Shown in pieces: positions 1 through 8,839 of a stretch of 29,348 bases of DNA. The translations under genes were made by a program, and so were the position numbers. The DNA comes from Thermacetogenium sp. UBA4966 (GTDB lineage: Bacteria > Bacillota > DSM-12270 > Thermacetogeniales > Thermacetogeniaceae): positions 1 to 29,348 of the forward strand of contig DHAA01000049.1 in assembly GCA_002397275.1 (NCBI GenBank), read 5' to 3'. Each line of letters begins with the position of its first letter. Position 1 is the stretch's first letter. Under the pieces are notes generated by a model, which had not been told where the DNA came from, ran no database searches, and worked only from the letters and a program-made list of their open reading frames with translations.

Positions 1-3000
1 ATCCACTGAAGACTGATCCGACTCTTTAGCAACCAAATAATGAATATCGCCGAAATAGGGCGCCGGAATATATTTAGCGCAACGCAAACTATGCCGGAAA
101 ACCTTGTAAAGACTTTCCGCCATCTCAGCCGGAACAGCAGAACCTCCAATCTCTTCAATTTTTTGGGCATAATATCGAAACCGTTCTTGCATGGGCATGG
201 CATGAAGCCTCTGAAACAATTCCTGCACCGCATCCAGCCCGTCGTCCTTTCCGATCGTTTGGGAAGAACCACGTGGAATGCTCCCCTTATTTTCCTGCAA
301 TATTTTTTGAATGGCTCTATCAATATCTGCCTGTTTTACGGTCGCAAAGATTTCCTCAAAATTAACAAAAAAATTGGGAACAAACATGGATTCCATAATA
401 ATATCGTCGTCAAAATCAACGGTTACCGGGATGCTGTCAATCAGCGTAAAATTAACGATATTGATATTATTTTCCCTAAGCCTTCTGGCTGTTTCCACAG
501 CGATTAACCCGCCTACGCATACTGCAATGATTTGCACGTTTGGGTTATTAAGCTGCATAATGCGTTCCGCATAGTCATCGGCCAGCTGTTCCACTGCTGT
601 TGAAGGATCTAAGCGGCAATAGACATCCGGGTCTTTAACGGTTATCCCTACAACCGGACCCAAGCTTTGCGGTTTCATAGCCCGAATCACATACCGCAAA
701 AAATTCATTGTTCCCAAACCAGCATGGAATAAAACCCTTAGAGGTCCTTCCTGATCCGTACTGAAAAAGGTAAGTTCCCCGTTGTTCTTTGCCGCTTGGA
801 CCGTGGCGGCACTATCTTCGGCCGCAGGCCGGTTCCCGCTGTTTTGGCGGATAAAGGCTGCCAGATTGGCGATCGTCGGTTGATTTAATAACTGCTTTAA
901 TAACATGTCATAGGACAGGACTATCCCTTTGGCGGCCTGAGATTCTTTTAGCTTGTTGGCAATCCGGGCCATGATCAAAGAGTCGGCGCCCATATCATAA
1001 AAGTCGCCTGTTCTTGTGATTTGGGGTACCCCTATAATCCCTGCGCACAGCTCCATGATTTCCAGTTCAAGCGGATCATGGAAAGAATCAGCCTGTTCTG
1101 CTGCTGCTTGGGGATCATGATGGGCAAAATCCCATTTTTCGACGTCTTGGCGGTTGACTTTTCCGTTTGCTGACAAGGGCAGTTCGCTTATGGTCAATAG
1201 CTTGGCCGGTATCATGTAAGCGGGTAACTTTGCGGACAGGTATTTTTTTAGTTCCTGTTCTGAAACGGCTATATCGCCTGAATCCGTTTCAGCGCCCTTT
1301 GAGCCTGTTTGCACCGCACAGGCCAGGTATCGATCGCTCCCCTTCCCTTTTGTAACTGCACACGCTCTGATAACCGCAGGGTGCCTGGCCAGAATCCCTT
1401 CAATCTCCCCCAATTCTATGCGATGTCCTCTGATTTTGACCTGTGCATCCTCCCTGCCCAGAAATTCTATCTCCCCATTGGGCAAATATCTCCCCCAATC
1501 ACCGGTTTTATAATAAATTCCTCCGCCATCCATAAGTTGCACAAATCTTTCTTCGGTTGCCCGATCATCCCCGGTATAGCCCTTGGCAAGACCGGCCCCC
1601 CCTATATATAATTCCCCTTTCACCCAAACCGGGCAGTCCTTACCTTGGGCATCTAAAATGCGAAAGTTTTGATTGGCCAGAGGATAACCATAAGGGATGC
1701 TGACCCAGTCCACTTCGTTTTCCGAGCAGATATGGTAATTAGACCATATGGCCGCTTCCGTAGCCCCTCCCAGAGCAACCGTACTGACCTGCTGGGCGTA
1801 AGATTGTATTTGCCGGGGCATATCGAGGGGAACCCAGTCGCCGGACAGCAAAACCAGGCGCAAAGACGGAATGGCGACATTTTGCTCGTCATGGAGGTGT
1901 TCCAAAAACATCTGCATCAAAGCAGGCACGGTATTCCAGACGGTCACCTGGTATTTCCTGTTTAAATCGTACCAGTGGGAAGGATTGGTTTGTTGGGTAC
2001 GATCAGGGTACACAATTATTCCCCCTGCCGATAAAACCCCAAAGACATCAAAAATAGACAAATCAAAACTTGGCTCAGAAAGACCGAGAATCACGTCCTC
2101 ATGATTGATGGAGAACCGTCTGCTAATGTCCTCGATGGTGTTGCAGGCGGCCAAATGGCTTAGCATGGCGCCCTTGGGCTGCCCGGTAGACCCGGATGTA
2201 TAAATGATATAGGCTAATGAGTCCATTGGTACCCTGCGGCAGGGGATTTCGCCTGAATAAGCCGCCAATGTATCAACTTCAATCATGGTTCCATAGTCGG
2301 ATAGAGGCATCTGCACCTGGGAGAGGGTAAGGATATAGCGGACATCCGCCTGGGCAAGCATGATAAGCACTCTTGCTGTCGGCTGCTTGGTGTCTACAGG
2401 CACAAAGACCGCACCAATACTTAATACGGCCAGCGTCGCTGCAATTTGATCACTGCCTTTCGGCATAATCACAGCTACTTTCTCCTGTTCCTGACAACCT
2501 TGGTCCGTTAACGCCTGGGCGATAGCTGCTGCCTTTTTACCTAATTCTCCATAACTGGTAATCTGACCATCCAGGATGATGGCCGTCTTGTCCTGATTCT
2601 TTTGGATTTGAGACAATACTTTTTCATGCAGCAATTGGGTGGGCAACGGGGCCTGGGTTGAATTTGCTTTTTCCATCCGCTCCCATTGCCACGACGGCAG
2701 CACGGCCGCTTCACCTTTTGTCCATGCCGATTCTTCGCCAGCCAGTGCAGCCAGGACATTCCCGAAGCATTCAAACATATCGGAGATCAGCTGTTCAGGG
2801 AATATATTCTCTCTCACATCCCAGTTAATGATTAAACCGTTCATACTGTCAGCAACCTGGCAGTCAATAAAGACTTGGGGAGACTGGCTTATCCCATAGC
2901 CTCCGAATGCGCGCTCAAGAGAATCCCCTTTCGGTTGCAGCCCTATGGCGCTGGTAAATACGATGGGCATCAACGAAGCGTCTGTTCCGTGCCGCCGGAA

Positions 3001-4230
3001 CAATTCCCTGATGACCTCCACTCCGGAAAACAAGCGGTGGTCTAAATCCTCAAAGAGTTGGCGTTGGACTGCCCGAGCATTTTCCCAAAACCTATTTTCC
3101 TTTTTCCAATCGACACTCAAGAGGTTAATGGATGTGAAATCACCGACAATCCGCTCCACATCTTCATGCATCGGCAACCGGTTAAGCAGGGTTAAGTTCA
3201 GACAAAATCTTTTATTGGTGCTCCACCGTTCGATCACAGCTGTAAAAGCGCTCATTACGGCAGCTGTGGGAGTAAGGTTGTATTTCTGGGCCTTCGCTTT
3301 CAGACTGCTCCAATCGGCAGGACTAACCCATGTGGAATAACGCCTGAACCTGACTGCAAGGCACTGCTCCTGATTGTTTCTCTTCATCGGCAGTTGAGGC
3401 GCAGACGGCAGTGTATCAATCCGTTCCAGCCAGTACCTTTTAGCGGCTTGGTATTGTTGGGTTTTACGGCTTTGGTCTTCTAAATACAGATATTTCTGAA
3501 AGGTGAATTCCAGGGGTGGTAAAATGAGCTGCGGCTGGGCATACAGCAGATTAAATTCATTCAGCATAAGATTGATGCTGGCCCAGTCTGCGATTAATAG
3601 ATCCATGGAGAGATGCAAAATATCATGCCGGGAAAACCTGGTGATCTTTATATCAAATAAAGGCCACTTTTCTGTATCGTAGTAACGGTACCCCATGTTC
3701 TGCCTGATCGTATCCAAAGCGTGATTGGCCGCCGTTTCCGGCTGGAGACTTAAATCCTGATAAGTCAGTTTGAAATAAGGCACATGCTCCAGAACCTGCT
3801 GCAGTCCCTTCTTCCGGATAATGGCCCGAAGCATAGGATGCCGGGCTATTAGTCTATTGACAACCTTTTCAGCCCGTGGTATATCCAACTGCTCATATTC
3901 CACCTCCAGATAAACATGGCAGGCTACTCCCCCATACTCAAATAACGTGCTGCGTCCCAGCAAGTAGGCCGATTGGGAGTCTGTTAGGCGAAAAGGCTCG
4001 AATTCACTCTCTTCTGCGGCGGCAGGTGAATGGGGTACTTCTTTATTCCTTCTTAATGCTTCCAAAATTTTAGACTTGTTTTCTTTTAAAATAGCCAGCG
4101 TTTCTTGGGTCAAAACGTCTTGAGACGCCCTATAATGCAGCTTGCCGTTTTCTTCCCAAAGCTGGATATCGTGAATGTTTAAATCGCTCATTAATGATTG
4201 CAGTGAATCCATCCGGCGGGCTTGCATCAT
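1..4230 (-). CDS. Single-module NRPS: docking–Cy–A(Cys)–PCP–TE (partial at 3' end)
   Basis: This open frame of 1410 codons starts at ATG 4230 and runs off the window. GGAGGTG lies about 5 bases upstream, and the ATGA overlap with the previous gene suggests translational coupling. Domains seen: a TubC_N-like docking segment (about residues 8-52); a heterocyclization domain with DxxxxDxxS (D210, D215, S218) in place of the condensation HHxxxDG; an adenylation domain with YTSGSTGQPKG near residue 680 and the A10 lysine near 1024; a PCP with GADSL (Ser1084); and an alpha/beta-hydrolase thioesterase from about 1150 to the edge. The A-domain pocket reads roughly D-L-F-N-L-S-L-I-W, close to known cysteine codes of thiazoline-forming modules. 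The expected role is to load Cys, condense it with an upstream acyl group and cyclize it to thiazoline. The TE nucleophile position is Cys1238 (AVCVGG) rather than Ser. The catalytic His lies outside the window. Confidence 0.93.
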   Translation of the reverse strand, partial: MMQARRMDSLQSLMSDLNIHDIQLWEENGKLHYRASQDVLTQETLAILKENKSKILEALRRNKEVPHSPAAAEESEFEPFRLTDSQSAYLLGRSTLFEYGGVACHVYLEVEYEQLDIPRAEKVVNRLIARHPMLRAIIRKKGLQQVLEHVPYFKLTYQDLSLQPETAANHALDTIRQNMGYRYYDTEKWPLFDIKITRFSRHDILHLSMDLLIADWASINLMLNEFNLLYAQPQLILPPLEFTFQKYLYLEDQSRKTQQYQAAKRYWLERIDTLPSAPQLPMKRNNQEQCLAVRFRRYSTWVSPADWSSLKAKAQKYNLTPTAAVMSAFTAVIERWSTNKRFCLNLTLLNRLPMHEDVERIVGDFTSINLLSVDWKKENRFWENARAVQRQLFEDLDHRLFSGVEVIRELFRRHGTDASLMPIVFTSAIGLQPKGDSLERAFGGYGISQSPQVFIDCQVADSMNGLIINWDVRENIFPEQLISDMFECFGNVLAALAGEESAWTKGEAAVLPSWQWERMEKANSTQAPLPTQLLHEKVLSQIQKNQDKTAIILDGQITSYGELGKKAAAIAQALTDQGCQEQEKVAVIMPKGSDQIAATLAVLSIGAVFVPVDTKQPTARVLIMLAQADVRYILTLSQVQMPLSDYGTMIEVDTLAAYSGEIPCRRVPMDSLAYIIYTSGSTGQPKGAMLSHLAACNTIEDISRRFSINHEDVILGLSEPSFDLSIFDVFGVLSAGGIIVYPDRTQQTNPSHWYDLNRKYQVTVWNTVPALMQMFLEHLHDEQNVAIPSLRLVLLSGDWVPLDMPRQIQSYAQQVSTVALGGATEAAIWSNYHICSENEVDWVSIPYGYPLANQNFRILDAQGKDCPVWVKGELYIGGAGLAKGYTGDDRATEERFVQLMDGGGIYYKTGDWGRYLPNGEIEFLGREDAQVKIRGHRIELGEIEGILARHPAVIRACAVTKGKGSDRYLACAVQTGSKGAETDSGDIAVSEQELKKYLSAKLPAYMIPAKLLTISELPLSANGKVNRQDVEKWDFAHHDPQAAAEQADSFHDPLELEIMELCAGIIGVPQITRTGDFYDMGADSLIMARIANKLKESQAAKGIVLSYDMLLKQLLNQPTIANLAAFIRQNSGNRPAAEDSAATVQAAKNNGELTFFSTDQEGPLRVLFHAGLGTMNFLRYVIRAMKPQSLGPVVGITVKDPDVYCRLDPSTAVEQLADDYAERIMQLNNPNVQIIAVCVGGLIAVETARRLRENNINIVNFTLIDSIPVTVDFDDDIIMESMFVPNFFVNFEEIFATVKQADIDRAIQKILQENKGSIPRGSSQTIGKDDGLDAVQELFQRLHAMPMQERFRYYAQKIEEIGGSAVPAEMAESLYKVFRHSLRCAKYIPAPYFGDIHYLVAKESDQSSVD

Positions 4231-4955
4231 CCCAACACCTCCAAGTATTTTGATTTTTGTGACTTTTGGGGAAACATCACCATATCTTTTTGCAGGGTAA
4301 TAACCCCTGTTCCTGTCAGAGACACCTCAAGGATTTGCGTCTTGCGGCTTCTTATCCATTTGATTTTCTTGTCGTCTCCTGTTAGAGCGCGATATTTTTC
4401 AAAGTCCTTATCACATACACCCACTGTGATCTGTTCAATTCCCCGCGCCCCATTGGCGTGCGTCACCGTGGCAGGGCGCTGCGGCGGGCTATAATCTGTT
4501 GCAATAATTGGTAATTCTACAGGGGAGGTGGTGAAAAAGGCAAACTTTGTTTTTTCTCCGTCCGGTCTGGTTCTGGACCCTTTGATGATCCGGGAAGTGG
4601 CAATGCCCATATTCATCACGTCCAAACGCGCCGCTTTAAATCCGGCCAGGGTATGTTCCTGCGGTTTATTAATAGCTACCAAGCCTAAATCACTCCAGCC
4701 TCCCGGATGTTTATCCCAGTATTTCCATTTATCCTTAGCCGATTGACCAAAAAAAAGCCCTAAAATCGTTGCCACTGAAGGGAACCCTGGCACTGTTTCA
4801 AACACTTCTATGTACGGGCCTTCCTCGAACCAGATAAAAGCATTTCCACGTTGACCCGACCTGCCCCACTCTACTGTAAACCCGGCATTTTGGAAAGACT
4901 CAACCGCCTTCCGTAAGTGATTGACTTTGCATTGCAAAAAGCTGAACTTTAACAT
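4227..4955 (-). CDS. Glyoxalase-like (VOC-fold) protein in NRPS operon
   Basis: This is a 242-residue protein when started at ATG 4955. That ATG has AGGAGG six bases upstream and opens directly into the first domain strand (MLKFSFLQCKVNHLRKA). A longer in-frame TTG start at 5015 is possible, but its ribosome site would fall at the predicted transcription start. The sequence looks like the vicinal-oxygen-chelate/glyoxalase-like family (Glyoxalase_3 type): an N-terminal beta-alpha-beta unit with FIWFEEGPYIEVFE, and a second half with GIEQITVGV. No signal peptide is seen. Its stop overlaps the NRPS start by 4 bases, so the two are probably made together. A role in tailoring, metal handling or resistance to the product is possible, but nothing in the sequence decides. 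The fold is moderately sure and the reaction is unknown. Confidence 0.85.
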   Translation of the reverse strand: MLKFSFLQCKVNHLRKAVESFQNAGFTVEWGRSGQRGNAFIWFEEGPYIEVFETVPGFPSVATILGLFFGQSAKDKWKYWDKHPGGWSDLGLVAINKPQEHTLAGFKAARLDVMNMGIATSRIIKGSRTRPDGEKTKFAFFTTSPVELPIIATDYSPPQRPATVTHANGARGIEQITVGVCDKDFEKYRALTGDDKKIKWIRSRKTQILEVSLTGTGVITLQKDMVMFPQKSQKSKYLEVLG

Positions 4956-5016
4956 CTTATCCTCCTCTTTGCTCATGGATGCCCCGGACAAGAGTAACGA
5001 TTTATTTTTTTGCAAA

Positions 5017-5034
5017 AGTTAGCCACCTCTAATT
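5017..5034. promoter_or_regulatory. Candidate operator, AGTTAG-N6-CTAATT
   Basis: The inverted repeat AGTTAG CCACCT CTAATT has one mismatch between arms. It overlaps the predicted -10 and start point of the VOC-NRPS transcript. The same 6-6-6 arrangement appears at 17187-17204 and 12608-12625, each shortly upstream of the first gene of an operon. The binding protein is unknown. A metal-dependent repressor would fit the position. Confidence 0.45.
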
Positions 5035-5061
5035 TTTATTCTATTTTTCCCCATTTGTCAA
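5033..5061 (-). promoter_or_regulatory. Putative sigma-A promoter for VOC–NRPS
   Basis: Read on the minus strand, a perfect TTGACA (5061-5056) is followed after 17 bases by TAAAAA (5038-5033), a moderate -10. The predicted start near 5026 leaves about 70 bases of leader before ATG 4955. It lies in the roughly 250-base gap after the ABC transporter gene, so the VOC-NRPS pair may be its own transcript. Confidence 0.4.
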
Positions 5062-5093
5062 TAGTTTTTGTATGAATGTCAAAAAACGTTTTA

Positions 5094-5110
5094 GGGGTTA
5101 AAGACACCCC
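5094..5110 (-). terminator. Weak hairpin after ABC transporter gene
   Basis: A GGGGT/ACCCC five-base stem with a 7-base loop lies about 100 bases past the transporter stop. On the minus strand it is followed, after about 7 bases, by six T residues (5086-5081). The stem is short, so this is at best a weak intrinsic terminator separating the transporter operon from VOC-NRPS. Confidence 0.25.
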
Positions 5111-5211
5111 ACTGTTTATTACATTTCACGTCGAATAAATCACCTTCCCCCAATAAAAACCAGTTAGCCCAAACCCAATCAAGTCGTGCCATGAAAAACG
5201 AGGAACCCAGT

Positions 5212-6966
5212 TTACTTTGCGATACTCCAGCCCTCAGCCCGCTCGCGAATGTCGATAAATTTCTTATACAAGCCCTCATGCTGAATCAACTCTCGATGCG
5301 TACCTTTTTGGACAATATGACCGCCATCTACCACCAGGATTTGATCGGCGTTTTCAATGGTCGCCAGCCGATGGGCGATAACGATAACCGTTTTGCCTAC
5401 GGTAAGTTCACTGATGGCTTGTTGGATCAAATGCTCATTTTCCGGGTCCACGCTGGCCGTGGCCTCATCCAGAATGACGATGGGCGCATTTTTCAGTATA
5501 GCGCGGGCAATGGAAATTCTTTGCTTCTCGCCACCCGAAAGCGAGGAGCCTCCTTCGCCAACAACGGTCTGATAGCCATCCGGCAGCGCCGTGATAAAGT
5601 CGTGGCAACGGGCCTTTTTTGCGGACTCTGTGATCTGTTCCCGCGTGGCCTGCGGATTTCCAAAGCGGATATTGTTCTCAATCGTGTCGTGGAACAAGTA
5701 CACCCTTTGAAAAACCATACTGATATGGTAGAGCAGACTGTCACAGGTCAGCTCCCGCACATCAACGCCGCCTACGGAAACGCTCCCGCTGTTTACGTCA
5801 TAAAACCGGGCAATCAGATTACAGATCGTCGTTTTTCCGCTGCCGGAGGGACCGACGATAGCCGTCGTACTCCCTTGAAGAATATCGAAACTGATGTCCT
5901 GAAGCACAGGCTTTTGGTCATATGCAAAAGAAACGTCCCGAAAAGAAATATCATAAGCGCTCAAAGGGATGTCTTTGCCTTCTTCGTCTATGAATTTCGC
6001 CCGTCCGATACGTTCCAGCTTATTCAGGGTCGTATCGATCACCTCCAGAACATGTGCGGCATTGTTCATAACTTCTACACTGTCGAAAATCATAAAAGAA
6101 AAAATGGCCATCATCAGCAGCGTGGGAAGCGTTATGTTCCCCCGGATAGTCAGCCACGCGGATACGGCCACCATCGCCACGGAAGCGGCTTTCAGCGAGA
6201 ACAGGTGTAGGCAGTTTAACGGCATGTACTCCCGTTCCATTTTGATATTGATTTTCTTGCTGTCCCCATATGCCTTGCGGATTCCGTTTACAGATGCGCC
6301 CTCCTGCTTAAACGCCTTTACGACCTGCATTCCGCGCAGATACTCAATGGAGCTTTCCACCATATCGTCCTGCGCTTTTTGGTGGATTGGCGCGTTTTTG
6401 CGGCTGCGTTTTTCCAACAGGTTCAGGAATAATGCGGACAACAAAACACCGGCTAAGGAAATGATCCCGGCGGGCAGGCAGTAAAAGCCAAGGCAGACAA
6501 TCAGCGTAATAACCATGATGTAGCCGTTGACCACGGTATTTATCATGTTCATGGCGAACATTTCCATAAAGGACAGATCTGTTGTGACAGCAGAGGTCAA
6601 TTCTCCCAGATTATTCTGTCCGAAGAAACCGAGGGAAACGCGCTTCAAAATATCTCCCAAACGGATACGCTGCTTGGCTGTCGCTTCATATCCCACGCTT
6701 TCCTGCGTTATCGAGCGCAGATAGGAAAACAGAAATTTCCCAAGAACCGCCGCAATCATACCCAAAAGCAAATACCAAATGGTATGAACCTGCAAAGGCT
6801 GCGTTCCATTGAAATCCTCAAGTACCAAACTCAGACCATAGGCCGTCAGCACAATGGGCATGGCCGTAAATACGCTGTGGAGAAATGCGTAAACAAAGCC
6901 GGTATAAATCCTTTTACGATAGCGACCTGTCCAGCGGATCAGTCTCCCTACAATATGCAGCATCAC
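5212..6966 (-). CDS. ABC transporter ATP-binding/permease, YbtP/Q-like (second of pair A)
   Basis: This 584-residue half transporter has an N-terminal six-helix membrane domain (about 1-310) and a C-terminal ATPase. The ATPase shows Walker A GPSGSGKTT near 372, signature LSGGEKQR near 475, Walker B IVILDEATA near 494 and the H-loop IAHR near 530. It starts at GTG 6966 or ATG 6963, directly after the stop of its partner at 6969, so the two probably form a heterodimer. Tandem exporter-fold ABC proteins next to an AraC regulator are the arrangement of ybtA-ybtP-ybtQ, where the pair imports Fe-siderophore although it has the exporter fold (known for YbtPQ and mycobacterial IrtAB). Uptake of the metal-loaded product is therefore the leading idea. 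Export cannot be excluded from sequence. Confidence 0.93.
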   Translation of the reverse strand: MMLHIVGRLIRWTGRYRKRIYTGFVYAFLHSVFTAMPIVLTAYGLSLVLEDFNGTQPLQVHTIWYLLLGMIAAVLGKFLFSYLRSITQESVGYEATAKQRIRLGDILKRVSLGFFGQNNLGELTSAVTTDLSFMEMFAMNMINTVVNGYIMVITLIVCLGFYCLPAGIISLAGVLLSALFLNLLEKRSRKNAPIHQKAQDDMVESSIEYLRGMQVVKAFKQEGASVNGIRKAYGDSKKINIKMEREYMPLNCLHLFSLKAASVAMVAVSAWLTIRGNITLPTLLMMAIFSFMIFDSVEVMNNAAHVLEVIDTTLNKLERIGRAKFIDEEGKDIPLSAYDISFRDVSFAYDQKPVLQDISFDILQGSTTAIVGPSGSGKTTICNLIARFYDVNSGSVSVGGVDVRELTCDSLLYHISMVFQRVYLFHDTIENNIRFGNPQATREQITESAKKARCHDFITALPDGYQTVVGEGGSSLSGGEKQRISIARAILKNAPIVILDEATASVDPENEHLIQQAISELTVGKTVIVIAHRLATIENADQILVVDGGHIVQKGTHRELIQHEGLYKKFIDIRERAEGWSIAK

Positions 6967-6968
6967 GT

Positions 6969-8735
6969 TTACCCCCTCTCAACCGAGCTGCCGACAAACC
7001 AACTTCGGGCGCCGATATGAGCTTTCCACATGGATTGATACAAAGGGTTTGCTTCCAAAAGCCTATAATGGGTTCCTATGTCCTGTACTTGTCCGTCTTT
7101 AAGTACAATAATCTGATCTGTGTTCCTGATGGTGGAAAGCCGGTGGGCGATTACAAGCAGTGTTTTCCCTTTTGTCAGCGCCGCGATGGAACGCTGGATT
7201 TTTTCTTCGTTTTCCTGATCGGTAAATGCCGTCGCCTCATCAAGAATGACGACAGGCGTATTTTTGAGGATCATCCTCGCAATGGCGATACGCTGCTTTT
7301 CTCCGCCGGACAGCTTGTTCCCGGCGTCTCCGGCGGATGTATCGTATCCGTGCTCCAGCTTCAAAATAAATTCATCACAGCAAGCCGCTTTTGCCGCCGC
7401 GTATACTTCTTCATCATCGGCCTGGGGGTTGCCCAGCCGGATGTTCTCTCTGATGGAGCAGTTGAACAGGAAATTATCCTGCGTCACAAAACTAACAATA
7501 TCAGATAGCTGGGACAGCGGCAGCTTGCGGATGTCTGTCCCGCCGATTTTGATACTTCCTTTCTCAACGTCCCAAAAGCGGGCAATCAGGCGGGCAATTG
7601 TGGATTTTCCGCCGCCGGACGGGCCGACCAATGCGGTAATTTTTCCCTCCGGGATCATCAGATTCACATGGGATAGCGCATTTTTCCCTTGTTCCGGGTC
7701 ATAGGAGAAGGATACGTCCGTCAGTTGAATGTCATAGTGGGAAAGACGGACTTTATGTTTCGTGTCGGGTAATTCGGCAATGTTCAAAAGCCAGTCCGCG
7801 TCATGGATGGCATACTCAATCGCCTTTGCCTCATTGACATGAGTAGTGAAATTCATCAGCGGCCCTACTATGCCCAAGGACAAAATCAGACAGATCACGA
7901 AGTCCTGCGGCATCAGCGTGCCTTTCCAGTACAGATACATCCCAATCGGTAGCGTCCCTAAAAAGGTGGAGGGTAGGACGGCTCTGCCGAAATTCATCAG
8001 CTTCCATGTACTTTGATACCACTTCAAGGTGTACTGCTTAAAAGACTCCACAGCCTTTGTGAATTTCTCATACGAAGTGGAGGACTGGTTGAAAGCTTTG
8101 ATGACCTCGATGCCCTCAACATATTCCACGATGACGCCATTGACGTGATTGCTGGTTTCCATATAGTCTGCATACTGCTGATTGAAGTTTTTCATCATGA
8201 TCCCATAAGCGATACAGGCGATAGGGACAGTGACCAACATGGCCAGCGCCATTCTCCAATCAATGCTCACCAGATAGATAAACACGGCCAGCGGCAGCAG
8301 AAAATTGGAGATGCATTCTGGGATCATATGCGCCAACGGCAGCTCTATCGTTTCCACACGATCCACCAATACGCTTTTCAGCTTGCCGACCGATTCGCTC
8401 AGCACGATTCCCAGCGGCGCTTTCATCAGCCTGTCGGCCATTTTCAGACGGATATTCTCCAGAATCGTATAGGCCGAAATATGCGACAGTGTCGTTGAAA
8501 TTCCGTAGAATAAGAAGCGCGTCGCATAGCCGCCAAGGCCGATCCAGCACCATAGCCATACTTTCGCCATAACAGGCGTTCCATTTATAAACAGGGTAAT
8601 GATCTGATATACGCTCCAATAAGGAACAAGTCCGGCCGCCACGCTGATAATGGCGCAGAAAACAGAAAGGGTAATTTTTATCTTGCATCTTGAAGCAAAA
8701 GAAAAAACAATACTGATCCAGCTTTTTGGCTTCAT
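6969..8735 (-). CDS. ABC transporter ATP-binding/permease, YbtQ/P-like (first of pair A)
   Basis: This 588-residue exporter-fold half transporter has about six membrane helices in the first 310 residues and a C-terminal ATPase with Walker A GPSGGGKST near 371, signature LSGGEKQR near 474, Walker B VVILDEATA and H-loop IAHR. Start ATG 8735 has GGAGG upstream and lies only about 15 bases beyond a long hairpin (8750-8790). It is followed at once by its partner gene. The nearest relative in the window is the edge gene at 27623-29348, with the same gene order and shared blocks such as the stretch around DWRMAL. This makes pair A and pair B paralogous systems. Role as for its partner: probably transport of the metallophore or its metal complex. 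Confidence 0.93.
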   Translation of the reverse strand: MKPKSWISIVFSFASRCKIKITLSVFCAIISVAAGLVPYWSVYQIITLFINGTPVMAKVWLWCWIGLGGYATRFLFYGISTTLSHISAYTILENIRLKMADRLMKAPLGIVLSESVGKLKSVLVDRVETIELPLAHMIPECISNFLLPLAVFIYLVSIDWRMALAMLVTVPIACIAYGIMMKNFNQQYADYMETSNHVNGVIVEYVEGIEVIKAFNQSSTSYEKFTKAVESFKQYTLKWYQSTWKLMNFGRAVLPSTFLGTLPIGMYLYWKGTLMPQDFVICLILSLGIVGPLMNFTTHVNEAKAIEYAIHDADWLLNIAELPDTKHKVRLSHYDIQLTDVSFSYDPEQGKNALSHVNLMIPEGKITALVGPSGGGKSTIARLIARFWDVEKGSIKIGGTDIRKLPLSQLSDIVSFVTQDNFLFNCSIRENIRLGNPQADDEEVYAAAKAACCDEFILKLEHGYDTSAGDAGNKLSGGEKQRIAIARMILKNTPVVILDEATAFTDQENEEKIQRSIAALTKGKTLLVIAHRLSTIRNTDQIIVLKDGQVQDIGTHYRLLEANPLYQSMWKAHIGARSWFVGSSVERG

Positions 8736-8749
8736 GGATTACCTCCATA

Positions 8750-8790
8750 AGAATAGAGAGTATCAGGGCATTCCTGACACTCTCTATTCT
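8750..8790 (-). promoter_or_regulatory. Long stem-loop between AraC regulator and ABC pair A
   Basis: Arms 8750-8767 and 8773-8790 are complementary over 18 bases with one mismatch, around a 5-base loop. On the minus strand it sits about 50 bases past the regulator stop, and its foot is about 5 bases from the GGAGG of the transporter gene. There is no clean T-run, so it is not a standard terminator. It could be a partial terminator, a processing or stability element that sets different levels for regulator and transporter, or control of ribosome access. Confidence 0.6.
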
Positions 8791-8839
8791 AAAGTCTTCC
8801 TAACTTACCGCCACTCTGCATAGCCGGGTTTTACTCCGA

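Noticed and set aside
5191..6210. Long plus-strand open frame (339 codons) and similar long plus-strand frames opposite the ABC genes
   Set aside because: They are antisense shadows of clear ABC transporter genes, with low-complexity His/Gly/Asp-rich translations and no domain.
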